64,000 nt of DNA from NCBI GenBank assembly GCA_021401465.1, contig JADDMT010000055.1, positions 1 to 64,000 of the forward strand, written 5' to 3'. Shown here one piece after another: positions 54,501 to 63,873 of the stretch. Within the stretch, counting starts at the first letter, position 1; the number at the start of each line of letters is the position of its first letter. The notes beneath the pieces were generated by a model. The model did no database searches, was not told where the DNA came from, and was given only the letters and a program-made list of their open reading frames with translations. The translations under genes were made by a program, and so were the position numbers. Source of the stretch: Teratosphaeria epicoccoides. Lineage: Eukaryota; Ascomycota; Dothideomycetes; Mycosphaerellales; Teratosphaeriaceae.

Positions 54501-57500
54501 GCACCCCTTGCTGATTACACAAGTGACTTCAACAATCGATTCATCGTGCACAATGCACAGATCAAATGGAATAACTCGTTACGAAACATTATCTTACGCT
54601 ACATCCACCAGAACAGCCAAAGACGTGGCTTCGTGTACTATATGTCTCGTCGGGCTATCAAATTCATCTTGGACGTGCTCGAAGAGCGCCGGAAGAAAGA
54701 GCGCGAGCAAGCGGACGGGCGTGTCGCTGGAGATGGCAAGACGCCATGCAGAGAAGCAAGCCTCAACACCTCCATGAGCGCTACATCTCCAGATGTCGAC
54801 GATGAGCAAACGATTCAAGATCGCATCGAACAGTTGCTGAGGGATGGTCGAGATATGGTGACTGCTAACGAACCATTTGCTGCGGCGGGAAAAAACGAAG
54901 CCGACAAGGATCAATCTCACGAGGATATCTCTCATGACTTCACGCCGCTGAACACGTATCACTTCCGCTTGATCGCACCTCAGGTGCAACTGCAGAGCGA
55001 GAAGAATCCGAAGTCGGTGGTACTTGTCACGGCGAAGGGCATGCAATTGAAGGTAGTTCAGATCATGGACAAGGACAATGTGATGGACGATGTCTCTGGA
55101 CTGGTACAGCGACGTTTCACTGCTGCTGCGGACAGCCTACAAATGTTCGTGACGAGCACAAAGACGTTCAGCACTGAATCCTTCCACATGTACTCGGCCA
55201 ACCTCTATGGCGCGAAAGCGGGAGCCCAGTGGCCTCCCTGGGTCCCCATGGAGATCATGTTTGACTTCGAGGCCAATCCCTATGGCTTCAACCGTGTGGT
55301 ACACAGGACTTCTGCCAGCCTGCGATATGACAAGTACAACAATCTGCGGCTCAAGTACAACGATGACGTGTCTGGAGGCGAGCAAACCACGCCTGAGAGC
55401 GCGCAAGAGGCTGAGGATCGTATGGACCATGTCTGGATCGACTTCCCTCAGCTACGAGCTATTTGCGACTCTAACCAGTATTACGCATTATACATCATCG
55501 TCATGGATTTGCTGCTGTACAATGAACCGCTAGAGAAAACGAGGACCGAGCGCTTGGAGAAGATCATGCTGGCATCCGACTTCAGTGACCTGAGAGGGGC
55601 GCCAGAGATGGTTCAGGTGCTCCAAGATCGCATCAGGCAGCTTGAGGAGATCAAGATGCACTTCCAGGTGAACGAGAAGTACTTGGACAGACAAGGATGG
55701 AAGGATCGCGTGTCGATGGACCATGAGTTGGCGAACTACGAAGACGAGCTTTTCTTCATGATGAAGGCAATCACAACCTCTCAGCAGCGAGTCGAAGATC
55801 GTAAGGAAGCAGAAGATGCGAGAGGACTAATGCACCTCAACATGTCTGCACGCGAGATCGCTTGGCATTTGGTGCGCGAAAAGGATGAGAGTCTTCTGGA
55901 ATTCCAGCTCAAGAATGCATCATTTGACCGGACTGACAACAACGACGGCTCAAATCACAACTCCATGGAGATTGGACGGATCAACGGATACAACCTGCTG
56001 CCAGATGCATTGTACCCTGAGATCATCGCGCCATTCACGGACGAGCCTCGCGGTGGACGGCAATTGGGGACTGACAAGATGCTGAGAGTCCATTGGCTGA
56101 TGCTGGAGGCTATTGCAGGCATACCGGTTGTCGACTACTTCGAAATTGATCTCGTACCGCTCAAGGTGCAGGTGGAGCGCGAAGTAGCCAAGAAGCTCTT
56201 CGAATACATCTTCCCTGGCGTGGGTGGAAGCGCATTTGAAGGCGGCGGTTTCTCGCCTTTCATGGTCAAGAATATGCTGCCAACACAGGAAGAGGAAGGA
56301 GAGCACGATGAGGATGACGAGAAGTCAGGCACCGCAGGCACCAATACGCCGCGTCTTTCCACCTCAGACTCGCCTGATCCTGACCATACTGAACACCGCG
56401 GAAACGGTCTCGGCTCTCTAGAGTATCGTCTGCAACCCAATCTGCACCTGCATAAGGACAAAGATAAGAAGCACGACCATAGAGGTCTCGGCATCTCGGC
56501 TGGGAATTTAACTGGCTTCAGCACCTTCCAGCATTCTGACCGATCTTCATCACGCCAGTCAGTCGCGCCAAGATCAGCAGCCTCGCGGTCAGCATTGTCC
56601 ACCGCAAACGTTTCCAGCATGTCTCGTTCGCCAAGTCAACGTTCGCTGAATACCATGATGAGCGCAGATCATGAGCGCGGTGGCAAGCGTGCACTTATTC
56701 AGCGGACAAACAGCGACGAGAAGGGTGACAAGAAGAAGAAGAAGAAGAAGAAGGGCGAGGTGTCCGACGACCTGACGCAGATGATGAGTCGTGCTTCGAA
56801 TTATATGACCTTAGCTACTGTTAAGATACCATCAATGGTGCTTTGTCTGAGCTACAAGGGTCAAGGTAAGCGCAATTTGGAAGACGTCCACGATCTCGTC
56901 TTTCGATTGCCGACGCTGGAGTACCGAAACAAGACATGGTCAAATCTGGATCTAGCGCTGCAGCTGAAGAAGGACGTAATCAGAGCGCTCATCTCACACG
57001 CTGGTGCTATCGTGAGCAACAAATTCCATCGCCATCAGCCGAAGCGAGACCAGCAGAGCCGACTCAGAGAGTTAGTGAATTCAAGCACTTTCGTCGCCAC
57101 CGCTGCTGCTTCGGGACACAACAATTCACGTGGCTCGTCTGCCGGGAGTACTGCCAGCAGCTTGCTTGACTTCCCGAGCGAGGCGAACGGACGGCCTTCG
57201 ACTGCATCGGCGAGACCAAGCATGCTGAACAGGAACATCAGTACGCATTCCACCCCTGCGAGCTCCTCCAACGAGCAGATCGAGAGCTTCGAGTCTCCTC
57301 GCCCAACTACCTCGCGCACGCAAACGAACGCTACATCGTTGCAGACCTCGCCACCGTCTGCACGGTCTATCTCGCAGCCAAAGCTGCGGCCTGTGCCTTC
57401 GCCCTCCTCGGATAGCGGTGGTGATGCAGCACGCCATCGTGCGACAGCGCTCACGAGGCATTTGTCAGGATTTGGGGAGAGGCTGAGGCAGCGGCAGACA

Positions 57501-57641
57501 AGTCATATTACTGCTGCGGGTGCGAGCGACACTGCGGGGTCTGGAACCGACACGACCGCTGTGGATGCGGAAGAGAATACGAGGAAGAGAAAGCTCTTAC
57601 TAGGCGGGCAGAAGTTATTGAGGACGCTTAGGGATCAGTAA
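48540..57641 (+). CDS. FMP27: FMP27/BLTP2-type bridge-like lipid transfer protein, 3,033 aa
   Basis: A single 9.1-kb exon. The ATG at 48540 is chosen because it is followed directly by a membrane anchor (FLLGIVVLAYLLTFVVFAVL); the open frame upstream has no ATG. Family signatures are in order: RBG-type N-terminus (VGYSGFRRISFSPRTGIKV), the GFWDK motif near residue 1421 (VGFWDKIRLSFHSRVNVAWK), the SW motif near 1635 (HFFSWWSMFSGVM), and the WPPW motif near 2230 (AQWPPWVPMEIMFDFEANP). The C-terminus is low-complexity with an eight-Lys run near residue 2732, then YKGQGKRNLEDVHDLVFRLP. In yeast, Fmp27 (Hob) forms a long hydrophobic groove moving lipids between ER and plasma membrane contacts. No frameshift was seen across the gene. 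Confidence 0.95.
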   Translation: MPLPTISFLLGIVVLAYLLTFVVFAVLRIVTGVSIQRVGYSGFRRISFSPRTGIKVNIRGVGLSIHRPTFALPTWCSLVVTELVVTIDLEAVGDGSKKEGGLFEKSTPVFAHAKDGSVAGAGPSHGEAERDGEGHGKLWRRLTDIKEKIKRLHSKINWIKLVDFIATAVEVTVVGVGSARVERLSLSVDTRTKTVDRSRLFQHHKTRPETQSPAEWKGIVRSLLFTADGRDSTEILDYCTLNIHGMLHNELQGLRDASISVKLGRLNLPYDDIEHVKKCADLLRGRYAQPSAAKTGASDVSLADAMQELEQPGVSREERIVRTVSDSRAFIASILRGIQEVQFAVGFFGLSRKLDIKGDSGKDVYFNLAVKEVGLDVLRLDPKSPAHRMYFATNDVAHQGLLTAIAIAAGIDDGHEHPERMLYIPMVTATVKTTLPSRTIHYSRERENDAKDRNTNMLYANFVCTSPSVDLDPKNLPLMRALFQRSSRQRKQRNAGAPHSSAGTHRHHLISQLLPKSHVKLSIQEPVIRVSLPAMGFDESERADGDYDLLISSMSSMSFDLDSSHAAEGGLHYSLHSHYRHVKHNLYYQTMAGDRYDLLQSHTVEVDLDVNEIPDPKVTASAEFRTFNIYLVRPDICQGVSQIVEQFSKSVRARSHRENSQEPKAAFLRTVPPWLEHVHIEASEFGLELSGVDAQVSQDSRGFALQLESWNTDYRSQREDSQSEPSSRRRSISRQTPTKDKERGPRNASPRRRYQSYADGRRLTFHLTNLEGYIVDSVEDSEAEALLSLPRFEVAFTTSTDQHGPIFHVNSFAKSLLLHYSLYKHFAMGVAVMVIKKTFLDPSREGSSKQKQRQPVPRPPSTLHVPGDVLSPGPHKELEQIARHEITTFDFKSDLLQLKAKMPDDPPMMVQIYGFDAGRHRWNTPSLRSKLARMYVRAPRTRAAWSRIVSIKSPRLDIRDLKRKVPGSRKEEPLVPEKSIDMTTEIVRITVPHGFVVHSIFDNIANVIKTTKQLQHHFLTGTNEYVLTKEPEGPKHVPRITLRSQMFVFDVEDSLFEWKLGAIYRAGLMEQKQRSARDEAFKLKEKRLARGMDGRGSSRFRTHSAHLGSRSRSRHRPSTQAQGAIRRSQSIPPIKESPKSSQCHNRKKMRYDAEGKCGISDNSRLTIEQAKEKLELLNAQSWKNRIDRIMSFQSHTIREIRHMLWGSDDPDESDNNEPILALNSRPGLLLGVVMDLHLTIDKPSFPMEDIPKFLHDVGKGMPYDMKYGLLVPMNLHVTMGELRFQLRDYPLPLMHVPPIANGQSPRLQALSMRTDFVIAEEFRDVESQRHVEVEVIPREKMSVGEGGVETANGVKPPRHGFKIDVRRTISPVKTYSDMKFEINTSRPTKITWGTSYQPAIQDAMQVIEGFTKPPVDPSDRVGFWDKIRLSFHSRVNVAWKGDGDVTLILKGSRDPYNVTGTGAGLVMVWRNDVRWNIAQSQDPRQFMTVDSGDYILAVPDFNNYARQAHDEYHDPGGSSASSSTSSARKDAVFSKVVMKLSGNVRWLAGLMLERDLPGGKRLFSFKQHYDVVLKHPDYARAPPGEEYDAYKDFRSHHIHMSIAISAPHDRDWNVSNLKASSNYNSVHLGPRFFSHFFSWWSMFSGVMSLPVRQGPLWGVTEKKSKKFGRHLATIKYNLLLSPLYIAHVYKHKDAEEYQENTVSATGLKMKIDSFMLDLHQRREHFDIKGHEDVSKKTSGMRINQAQLDFIHADLRALSATITGTSAEDIEKAADETIAGLHSQSPVAEDMSKFDIPDNDFTWIDMDDFVELDWILPAESNPETKILPVGYAPRFTYFRQTDHEGVIQGDHSRTSPFGDEPTHYCVMSAKNDPRRVQTELIDRRLSTLKEQRMQNNRAIGEHEVKLVRDASRDETTRQKLQTKLDMLRGHSEHLLNKHLFLQNMLNTLNHRLDNDDPSVVPDLETSEEFFEAHEHAKMKDEDLAKLDEAPLADYTSDFNNRFIVHNAQIKWNNSLRNIILRYIHQNSQRRGFVYYMSRRAIKFILDVLEERRKKEREQADGRVAGDGKTPCREASLNTSMSATSPDVDDEQTIQDRIEQLLRDGRDMVTANEPFAAAGKNEADKDQSHEDISHDFTPLNTYHFRLIAPQVQLQSEKNPKSVVLVTAKGMQLKVVQIMDKDNVMDDVSGLVQRRFTAAADSLQMFVTSTKTFSTESFHMYSANLYGAKAGAQWPPWVPMEIMFDFEANPYGFNRVVHRTSASLRYDKYNNLRLKYNDDVSGGEQTTPESAQEAEDRMDHVWIDFPQLRAICDSNQYYALYIIVMDLLLYNEPLEKTRTERLEKIMLASDFSDLRGAPEMVQVLQDRIRQLEEIKMHFQVNEKYLDRQGWKDRVSMDHELANYEDELFFMMKAITTSQQRVEDRKEAEDARGLMHLNMSAREIAWHLVREKDESLLEFQLKNASFDRTDNNDGSNHNSMEIGRINGYNLLPDALYPEIIAPFTDEPRGGRQLGTDKMLRVHWLMLEAIAGIPVVDYFEIDLVPLKVQVEREVAKKLFEYIFPGVGGSAFEGGGFSPFMVKNMLPTQEEEGEHDEDDEKSGTAGTNTPRLSTSDSPDPDHTEHRGNGLGSLEYRLQPNLHLHKDKDKKHDHRGLGISAGNLTGFSTFQHSDRSSSRQSVAPRSAASRSALSTANVSSMSRSPSQRSLNTMMSADHERGGKRALIQRTNSDEKGDKKKKKKKKGEVSDDLTQMMSRASNYMTLATVKIPSMVLCLSYKGQGKRNLEDVHDLVFRLPTLEYRNKTWSNLDLALQLKKDVIRALISHAGAIVSNKFHRHQPKRDQQSRLRELVNSSTFVATAAASGHNNSRGSSAGSTASSLLDFPSEANGRPSTASARPSMLNRNISTHSTPASSSNEQIESFESPRPTTSRTQTNATSLQTSPPSARSISQPKLRPVPSPSSDSGGDAARHRATALTRHLSGFGERLRQRQTSHITAAGASDTAGSGTDTTAVDAEENTRKRKLLLGGQKLLRTLRDQ

Positions 57642-58678
57642 TCCCTGCTGCTGTTCACTCATGTGGTTCCGAGTGATTCACCAAGGGTTGGGTTAGCCTT
57701 GACATGTTCATTTATTTGGAGAGGGCAGCATTGCGGGCACTGCGGACAAGCGATTCTGGGAAAGGACATAAACGCCGAAGATCCCCTGAGATCTCGGGGA
57801 GAGATAGGTATGAACGGCACTAGAGTCTCTCTGGTAGGCATTTCGAGGCGTTGTGTAGCGAGTACAGTGCGAGCATGTTGAAGACGTCTTGGCATGTAAA
57901 TTGTGAGCGATGTACATAACTTGTAGCTTGTGAGTCATTTCCTGAAGGTCCTCCGATTGTCTTATTGGTAGTGTTGCGAGCAGTTCGCCTTAACATGCCA
58001 ACGATCACCATCAAAGCCTCAGGTTAGGTAGACCACATGTCAGACTGCAACGCCCAGTGTCGAAGCATATACACTAGCGCTCGAAAGGCCAGTCTTGGTC
58101 GTCCCATGGACACTTTCGCAGCTGTTTGAGCGGTCGACGAAAGTGTCCTCTGCCATCGACCCCTTGCAGACCGTAAGCAGCAATGTCTCGGGGGACCCCA
58201 GCCTTGCAAGGTAGATTCGCTCATAGCTCGGTGTGTTCAGTGGTGGGACAGATTGGTGTATCGAGCAGGCAAGGAGGGCAGGCATAGCTTTGCGGTTTGC
58301 GGCTAACATGGATGACAGAGCACTGTTGCTGTATTGCAGTGCACCTGCAATTCCGATCACAATGTTACCGGCACAGACTTCTTCAACATGCGCTTCACCT
58401 TCGTTCACGTACCATAGATCCATCGCTTGATTAGATGAGGATGGTCGAGGTTGGTCGAGGATCGTGATGCGGCGGTCGTGCCGAGCTCGAGGCCTTGGAT
58501 GCTATGGCTTGGTTCGACGGACATGACAATGTGTTCTTTGCTACTGCGATTGCTGGCGCCGGCGACGTCCCTTGGCGCTGCATCCTGGTACCAAAAGTAC
58601 GCGCGTCAGACTGCCAGTAACTTCTGATTTCCATCCACCAGCCACCAAGGCACGACCTTCCTGGCAGCATCACTGCAG
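57642..58678. other. intergenic, FMP27 to methyltransferase
   Basis: 1.04 kb. A 127-codon minus-strand frame (58423-58040) exists but shows no family motif, so I do not call it. No RNA gene recognised. Confidence 0.45.
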
Positions 58679-59597
58679 ATGCCTTCGTTGACGGATCTCA
58701 TTCAAACGATTGTCGACGAAGGCGTCGAAGATGACGCCGAAGACATCTTTGCCGCAGCGCCAGGTCTGATCTTTCCAGATGACCTGCGCAACAACCATGG
58801 CGATGAAAGATCCACTATGGTCTACAAAAGCAGACGCTTCGGGGATATAGAGCTCAGGACGGCAGACCCGGAAGCTGAGAATGAGCGGCGGCTGTTCAGT
58901 CATTATCTATGGAATGCTGGCATCAAGATGGCGGAGCTGATCAGCGATGATGTGGCGGATGGTGGGAAGTGGAGCGTCAAGGATGAGACGGTCCTGGAGC
59001 TTGGCGCAGGTGCGAATGCAGACCACCCGAATGCACCACGAGACTTGGGCTGATGCGGTATTCGTAGGCGTCGGGTTAGACGGCATTGTGGCGACCCTGG
59101 CGGGCGCGAGGGAAGTCGTGATATCTGATTATCCAGCCCCGGTCGTGCTTGCCAACATTCAGCGTAACGCAGCGAAAGACATTCCCACTCAGTTAGACGA
59201 AGGGGTCTGCCGAATCGAGGGCCATCAATGGGGCAGCTTCGACACGGATTTCGCCAGAGACAACAAGCACCGGTTCACCCGTGTTTTGGCTGCTGACTGC
59301 TACTGGATGCCTGGTCAGCATGGAGCTCTGGCGAGGTCCATGCTGCACTTTCTACACCTAGATGCGGGCAGTGCAGTCTTCGTGATCGCAGGCTTCCATA
59401 CTGGGCGAGCAAAGTTGGCGAGCTTCTTCGATGTGGCGATTGAAGAGGGACTGGAGATAGCGGAGATCTATGAAGAGGATGCTGAGGGCAGACGAAGGGA
59501 GTGGATGAAGCAGAGGGACGGCGGGCGAGAAGATCATACGGAGAGGAAGAAGTGGTTGGTGATCGCTCGACTGAGAAGGCGAGCACGTTGTGCGTGA
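58679..59597 (+). CDS. EFM7: EFM7/NNT1-type protein methyltransferase, 286 aa
   Basis: Exons 58679-59009 and 59068-59597 with a 58-nt intron sum to 861 nt, 286 codons plus stop. The SAM-binding motif LELGAGVGLDGIVATLAGA is split by the intron after LELGA; VVISDYPAPVVLANI supplies the acidic residue of motif II and VLAADCYWMPGQH the post-motif acidic segment. The N-terminal HYLWNAGIKMAELI matches the seven-beta-strand methyltransferases annotated as nicotinamide N-methyltransferase Nnt1 in fungi. In yeast this orthologue is Efm7, which methylates the N-terminus and Lys3 of elongation factor 1A. Cytosolic. Other lysine methyltransferases of this group are possible. Confidence 0.82.
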
Positions 59598-59887
59598 AGT
59601 TGACGGCCAGAGACGAGCCCGCTGATCGCTGCGAGGCGTTGTGTCAAAGGTGAACGAGGAGCCTCTGATGAATAGCTAAGCAGCCATAGCCATCGATGCC
59701 TCCGATTGCGCGACGCAGGAGGGATATCACACCCATCTCCTTACCCAACATTTTGGCACTATCTCGGACATAAGACGGACTAAAGCGGGAAGCTCTCAAC
59801 CGCCGCGGTATGACGCCTGGGCGCAGTACATCCATCCATTCCAATGCTCGACACTTCAAGACCACATTCAGGAAACTTTGAGGAAAC

Positions 59888-60949
59888 ATGACGAAAGCAT
59901 TGCAAGCAGCATACCCATGGACTAAGTCACCACTGATCGTCTCCGCGCCCATGCTCGGCGCAGCGACGCCAGCCCTCGCAGCAGCCGTCACAAGCCAAGG
60001 CGGCATCGGCTTCCTCGCAGGCGGAACCAACGCTGCGAATCTCGACAAGACATTGACTGAAACCGCAAAACTCCTCAAAGATGCCGCCATCAGCAGTCAT
60101 GACGGCCTGCTCCCCATTGGCGTGGGCTTTCAGAATTGGAGCTGCACTCTTGAGTACGCCTTGGATGCCGTGATCAAGCATCGCCCGGCGGTTGTCTGGA
60201 TGTACGCGCCGAATAGTGTCCGAGAATTCAAGGTCTGGAGTGAGGAGATACGGAGGTGGACGGGTGGGAGGACGGAGATCTGGATTCAGGCCGGGACGGT
60301 GGAGGAGGCTGTGCAGGCCATGACGGTGGCGAATCCGGATGTGCTGGTTGTGCAGGGGAATGATGCTGGTGGACATGGGCTCAAGCGGTCTGCGGGTGTG
60401 ATCTCACTGGTGCCAGAGATTCATGATGCGCTGGAAGCTGCTGGTTTCCGCGACATTCCTCTCTTGGCTGCAGGCGGCATCGTTGAAGGTCGCGGTACCG
60501 CTGCAGCACTAGCTCTTGGCGCTTCCGGCGTAGTCATGGGCACTCGGTTCCTGGCTGCCAAGGAAGCAGGTATCGCTGCTGGCTGGCAGCGGGAAATCCT
60601 CCGCGTCAGTGATGGCGGACAGACGACTGTAAAGTCTACGCTGTGCGATCGCTTGAAGGAGACGAAAGGATGGCCGGAGCAGTACGATGGTCGTGCGGTA
60701 GCGAACCAGGGTCATGTCGACGAGGATGCCGGGATGGATGAGCAGGAAAACATCAGGCTGTATAAGCAGGAGCTGAACGAGGGTGATGCTGCTTGGGGGG
60801 AGCATGGGAGGATGGTGACGTATGCAGGGACTGGTGTTGGGTTGATTCGGGAGGTGAAGACGGCAAGCGAGATTGTGGAGCAGGTGCGGCGGGATGCGAT
60901 CAGGGTTGCTGAAAGACTGGGAGGCGGTGGTAGTGCGTCGAAATTGTGA
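59888..60949 (+). CDS. nitronate monooxygenase (2-nitropropane dioxygenase family), 353 aa
   Basis: FMN enzyme that oxidises alkyl nitronates such as propionate-3-nitronate, protecting the cell from a respiratory poison. Single exon, ATG at 59888. TIM-barrel landmarks: SPLIVSAPMLGAATPALAAA at the N-terminus, GGIGFLAGG, VLVVQGNDAGGHGLKRS with the conserved GGHG, then the FMN phosphate region IPLLAAGGIVEGRG and GASGVVMGTRFLAA. Length is typical of fungal class I members. Its stop lies only 27 bp from the stop of the convergent minus-strand gene. Confidence 0.93.
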   Translation: MTKALQAAYPWTKSPLIVSAPMLGAATPALAAAVTSQGGIGFLAGGTNAANLDKTLTETAKLLKDAAISSHDGLLPIGVGFQNWSCTLEYALDAVIKHRPAVVWMYAPNSVREFKVWSEEIRRWTGGRTEIWIQAGTVEEAVQAMTVANPDVLVVQGNDAGGHGLKRSAGVISLVPEIHDALEAAGFRDIPLLAAGGIVEGRGTAAALALGASGVVMGTRFLAAKEAGIAAGWQREILRVSDGGQTTVKSTLCDRLKETKGWPEQYDGRAVANQGHVDEDAGMDEQENIRLYKQELNEGDAAWGEHGRMVTYAGTGVGLIREVKTASEIVEQVRRDAIRVAERLGGGGSASKL

Positions 60950-60976
60950 TCTTGAATGACACAGTCTAGCCGAGCG

Positions 60977-61624
60977 CTACGAGTTGGCGTACTTCATGTC
61001 ATCGAGACAAACGCAGCACGCTGCGACCAGACCGGGGTCAAGGTTCGCAGCGACTCTGGCCTCGCACCATCAGCATCCATCAAACCCAGATGGGCAAGCC
61101 CAGCCTCAACTACCACTTACTTCCAACCTCATCCCTCCCTTAAAGACCTGCCACGCCTCTATCGCCTGCCTCACCACATGCGCCACCGGTTTCTCCTCCT
61201 CACCCACCACAATCGCCACAACCCTCGCCGCGTCATGTCCCTTCGTGAAAAGCTCGACCTCCCTCCCATCCGCCGCATTGACGAACGAAATCTCACTAGT
61301 CGTCCCGCCTGGGTCATACTTCCGGCGGATCTCGAAGTCCTGCGCGCCTCCCGCCGAGGTGCAAGTCGCGCGATAGGTTTTATGCATGAGTTTCAGGAGC
61401 TGGCGTTTGAATGTGAATGGTTTGGCGCCATAGGTGGCGGAAATGAAGATGCTTTTGGTGGCGAGGGAGCCTTTGACGTGGATGAGAGGTTGGGTGGGGG
61501 AGGTGGAGATGGTGTAGTCGGATTTCAGAGGGGCGAGGGATTTGAAGATGTGGAGTTTGATGGGGTCGGATGAGTAGATGTCCGGTGTTGAGGGAGGGTG
61601 TGCGCGTGCGCGTGCCTCGAGGTC
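60977..61624 (-). CDS. Tubby C-terminal/LURP-one-like protein, 5' exon unresolved
   Basis: Exon 61624-61121 and a last exon 61060-60977 join across a 60-nt intron (GTAAGT...GCGAG) and are in frame (168 plus 28 codons). The product has beta-rich text (KLHIFKSLAPLKSDYTIS, HVKGSLATKSIFISATYG, KLMHKTYRATC), VAIVVGEEEKPVAHVV, and the end VAANLDPGLVAACCVCLDD, which resembles the closing helix of LURP-one/Tubby-like proteins (VAPGVDxALxxAxCICLDE). The frame enters at a likely acceptor (CTTGCAG) and no in-frame ATG precedes it before a stop, so a small upstream exon is missing. An alternative start MATLNNNLISTELL at 61673 is in another frame. Function unknown, possibly membrane or lipid associated. 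Confidence 0.65.
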
Positions 61625-61630
61625 CTGCAA

Positions 61631-62247
61631 GAAGTTCGGTGCTTATGAGGTTATTGTTGAGTGTAGCCATTTTGATTGTGTGTCTGCGCAAGCCAGCGGA
61701 TTCGGATCAAATTTTAGTATGTAAAAGAGCGGTCCCTATGTGGATAACGATTAAGGCTTGGCAAGCCTTCTCGAGATCGCGAGGTGGTCGACCTTTCACG
61801 GATACATTTATCTACGCTGCGCCTCAGCAGGACCACGGTGAAGCTATGGCTGGAAGTGGTCATGATATTCACGAGTGTGTCCCAGTGCCGCTTGCTTTGA
61901 CGGGACATTGGAACTTCGTTTATCATGCTCGCTTTCCGGGTCGACTGATGTTAACGAGCCGTGTCTTCAAGGATCTGTGACGGAGCGCCCTGCGAGCAAA
62001 GTCATAATGGGTCTCGATCGTAGCTTTCTTGAGAACTGTATGTCGGCAGGTCCTGCGCCACAGACACGTGCCTCGCGCATGAGACTTTCAGCCGAGCCTC
62101 CAGTATGCAGCGCCCCCATCATCTACCAACGCCATCGCTCATGCAGCGAGTCACTCATAAATCATGTGAGTCTCTTCGTCCGTCCGTGGTGTAGGCGTAA
62201 AGCATCGCCGCAAGCAGCGATCGGTCTGCCACACCACCGAGAATCGA
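61631..62247. other. intergenic between two minus-strand genes
   Basis: 617 bp; should hold the missing first exon and promoter of the Tubby-like gene and the 3' UTR of CSN5. No other gene seen. Confidence 0.4.
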
Positions 62248-63426
62248 CTAGCTCGACTCCTTTGCATCCTCCATCTCCATATCGTCATTCTCCACAGCTG
62301 CTGCAGTCTCCGCCAAAACGCCGTCAACCGCCTGCGCCTGTACTGTCGCGTTCTTTGCTGCTACTCCATTGGTCGTATGCTCCATCCCCTTAGTCTGCGC
62401 CGCGAACACCTTCTCTTTCACCATGGCAGCCATCAAGCCCATCTTCTCCTCGTTCGCAATTTTCTCTGCACTCCTGACGACCTTTTGAAGCGCCTCCCGG
62501 TCCTTGCCCTTGCCGCCCGAGGGAATCCCCATAACACCACCGCCGCCGGGACCGCCGTTTTTCGCCTTGAGGCTGCCTTCGATCTGGTTCGTCTTTGCGA
62601 CCACGTCGGAGATCTGAGACGTGATGTACGAGCGATTCGTGTAAAGTGGCGAGGAAGAGAGCGTCTGCACCCAATACTTATTCCACAATGCCTCCAGCAA
62701 TTTGCTGTCGAGCGTAGACTTGAAATGTGACACCTCCACAGGATAGTACCGATTTGCGTGTGCGCCGAAATCTGCCGCCTTTGCCATTGGCACTGCCGCC
62801 ATACCTACATCTTCACCACCCGCAGCGCCAGAGCCCTGTGGCTTGTAACCTTCCGGATACGTCCTGAATGCCCCAATTTCAACCTGCCCCGCACTGACCG
62901 TCCGATGCGGATCAATAACTACCGCCAGAAACGGATCATTGAACGACTGATGTGTGTTTTCCGTGCTCACGTCTATACCACTCAACCAGCATCCATACCC
63001 CGGGTGACTGTGGTACCAACCGACCGCGTTCTCGGGCTTCCCGCCTTCCCGAGTCTTGGTCAGAAACTCCACCATGTATTCGTCTGCTTCCGTATGCGCA
63101 TTGACTCGTGTCTCCGTGCCCTCAACGGGCAAGCGCATGGCGTCCGTGACAATGAAGGTCTCGTGCTCGACATAGCCGAGCATCAAGCCCATGACTTCGA
63201 TGTCGCCGCCTTCGCGGGCGTGCATGACCATCTTGACAAGGGCGACGGCGGAGATGCGGACGTATTTGAAGTGGTGCGGATCGGAGCGCCATGGCTTCGC
63301 GGAGGCAATCTTCTTTTGTGCTTCGGCGTTGTAGTTGTAGAGTTGGTCACGGGCTGGGTCGACGAGTCTGATGGCATTTTCAAGTTCCCATGCCGACTGG
63401 GCGGCGGCGGCGGCTGGGGTGGACAT
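62248..63426 (-). CDS. CSN5: COP9 signalosome subunit 5 (JAMM deneddylase), 392 aa
   Basis: Catalytic subunit that removes NEDD8/Rub1 from cullins; in filamentous ascomycetes the COP9 signalosome controls development and light responses. Single exon, start MSTPAAAAAQSAWELENAI. The JAMM metalloprotease site is intact: Glu77 in IEVMGLMLGY, and YHSHPGYGCWLSGID with His139, His141, Ser149 and Asp152. The long C-terminal half carries YWVQTLSSSPLYTNRSYIT and an acidic end. Length is slightly above that of animal Csn5 because of the tail. Nuclear and cytosolic complex member. Confidence 0.97.
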   Translation of the reverse strand: MSTPAAAAAQSAWELENAIRLVDPARDQLYNYNAEAQKKIASAKPWRSDPHHFKYVRISAVALVKMVMHAREGGDIEVMGLMLGYVEHETFIVTDAMRLPVEGTETRVNAHTEADEYMVEFLTKTREGGKPENAVGWYHSHPGYGCWLSGIDVSTENTHQSFNDPFLAVVIDPHRTVSAGQVEIGAFRTYPEGYKPQGSGAAGGEDVGMAAVPMAKAADFGAHANRYYPVEVSHFKSTLDSKLLEALWNKYWVQTLSSSPLYTNRSYITSQISDVVAKTNQIEGSLKAKNGGPGGGGVMGIPSGGKGKDREALQKVVRSAEKIANEEKMGLMAAMVKEKVFAAQTKGMEHTTNGVAAKNATVQAQAVDGVLAETAAAVENDDMEMEDAKESS

Positions 63427-63873
63427 GGAGATCGTGGTCGTTTGAGGCGGTGCTGGGGATGGTATGTTGATGGCGGAGGGACGTCTCAGCGGCCCATTCG
63501 GTGGAGGTGGGTGGGCCGTTCTGTCGAGGAAAGGGTGTCAGTGAAGTGGGTACATGTATTTTCTTTCACTGTTTCCCGTCGTTTCTGACCCCCGAAGCCC
63601 TTCAAGTCGAGCTGCAGCTGCCTGGAGCTATGACGGCGTTAAGAACCAGCGGTTGATCCGCTCCGTTTCACATGCCACCGCGCAGGGATGCATCGCGACA
63701 GCTGACGGGAGTATATCATGTCATGAACTATTTGTACACTGCAGACCATCTAGCACGTTCATAACATCTGGGTCTTGACGTTCAACAACTCGCTCACTTG
63801 CCGCCACCCAACGCCGCCGCTATGCTCTCATATGCTGAGTGTTCCGAGACTGGACTCGTACTTCTGAAATCTC
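63427..63873. promoter_or_regulatory. CSN5 5' flank
   Basis: 447 bp between the CSN5 start and the stop of the next minus-strand gene. No gene seen. Confidence 0.4.

Noticed and set aside
58040..58423. 127-codon minus-strand frame
   Set aside because: No recognised motif, start context or partner exon; probably chance.
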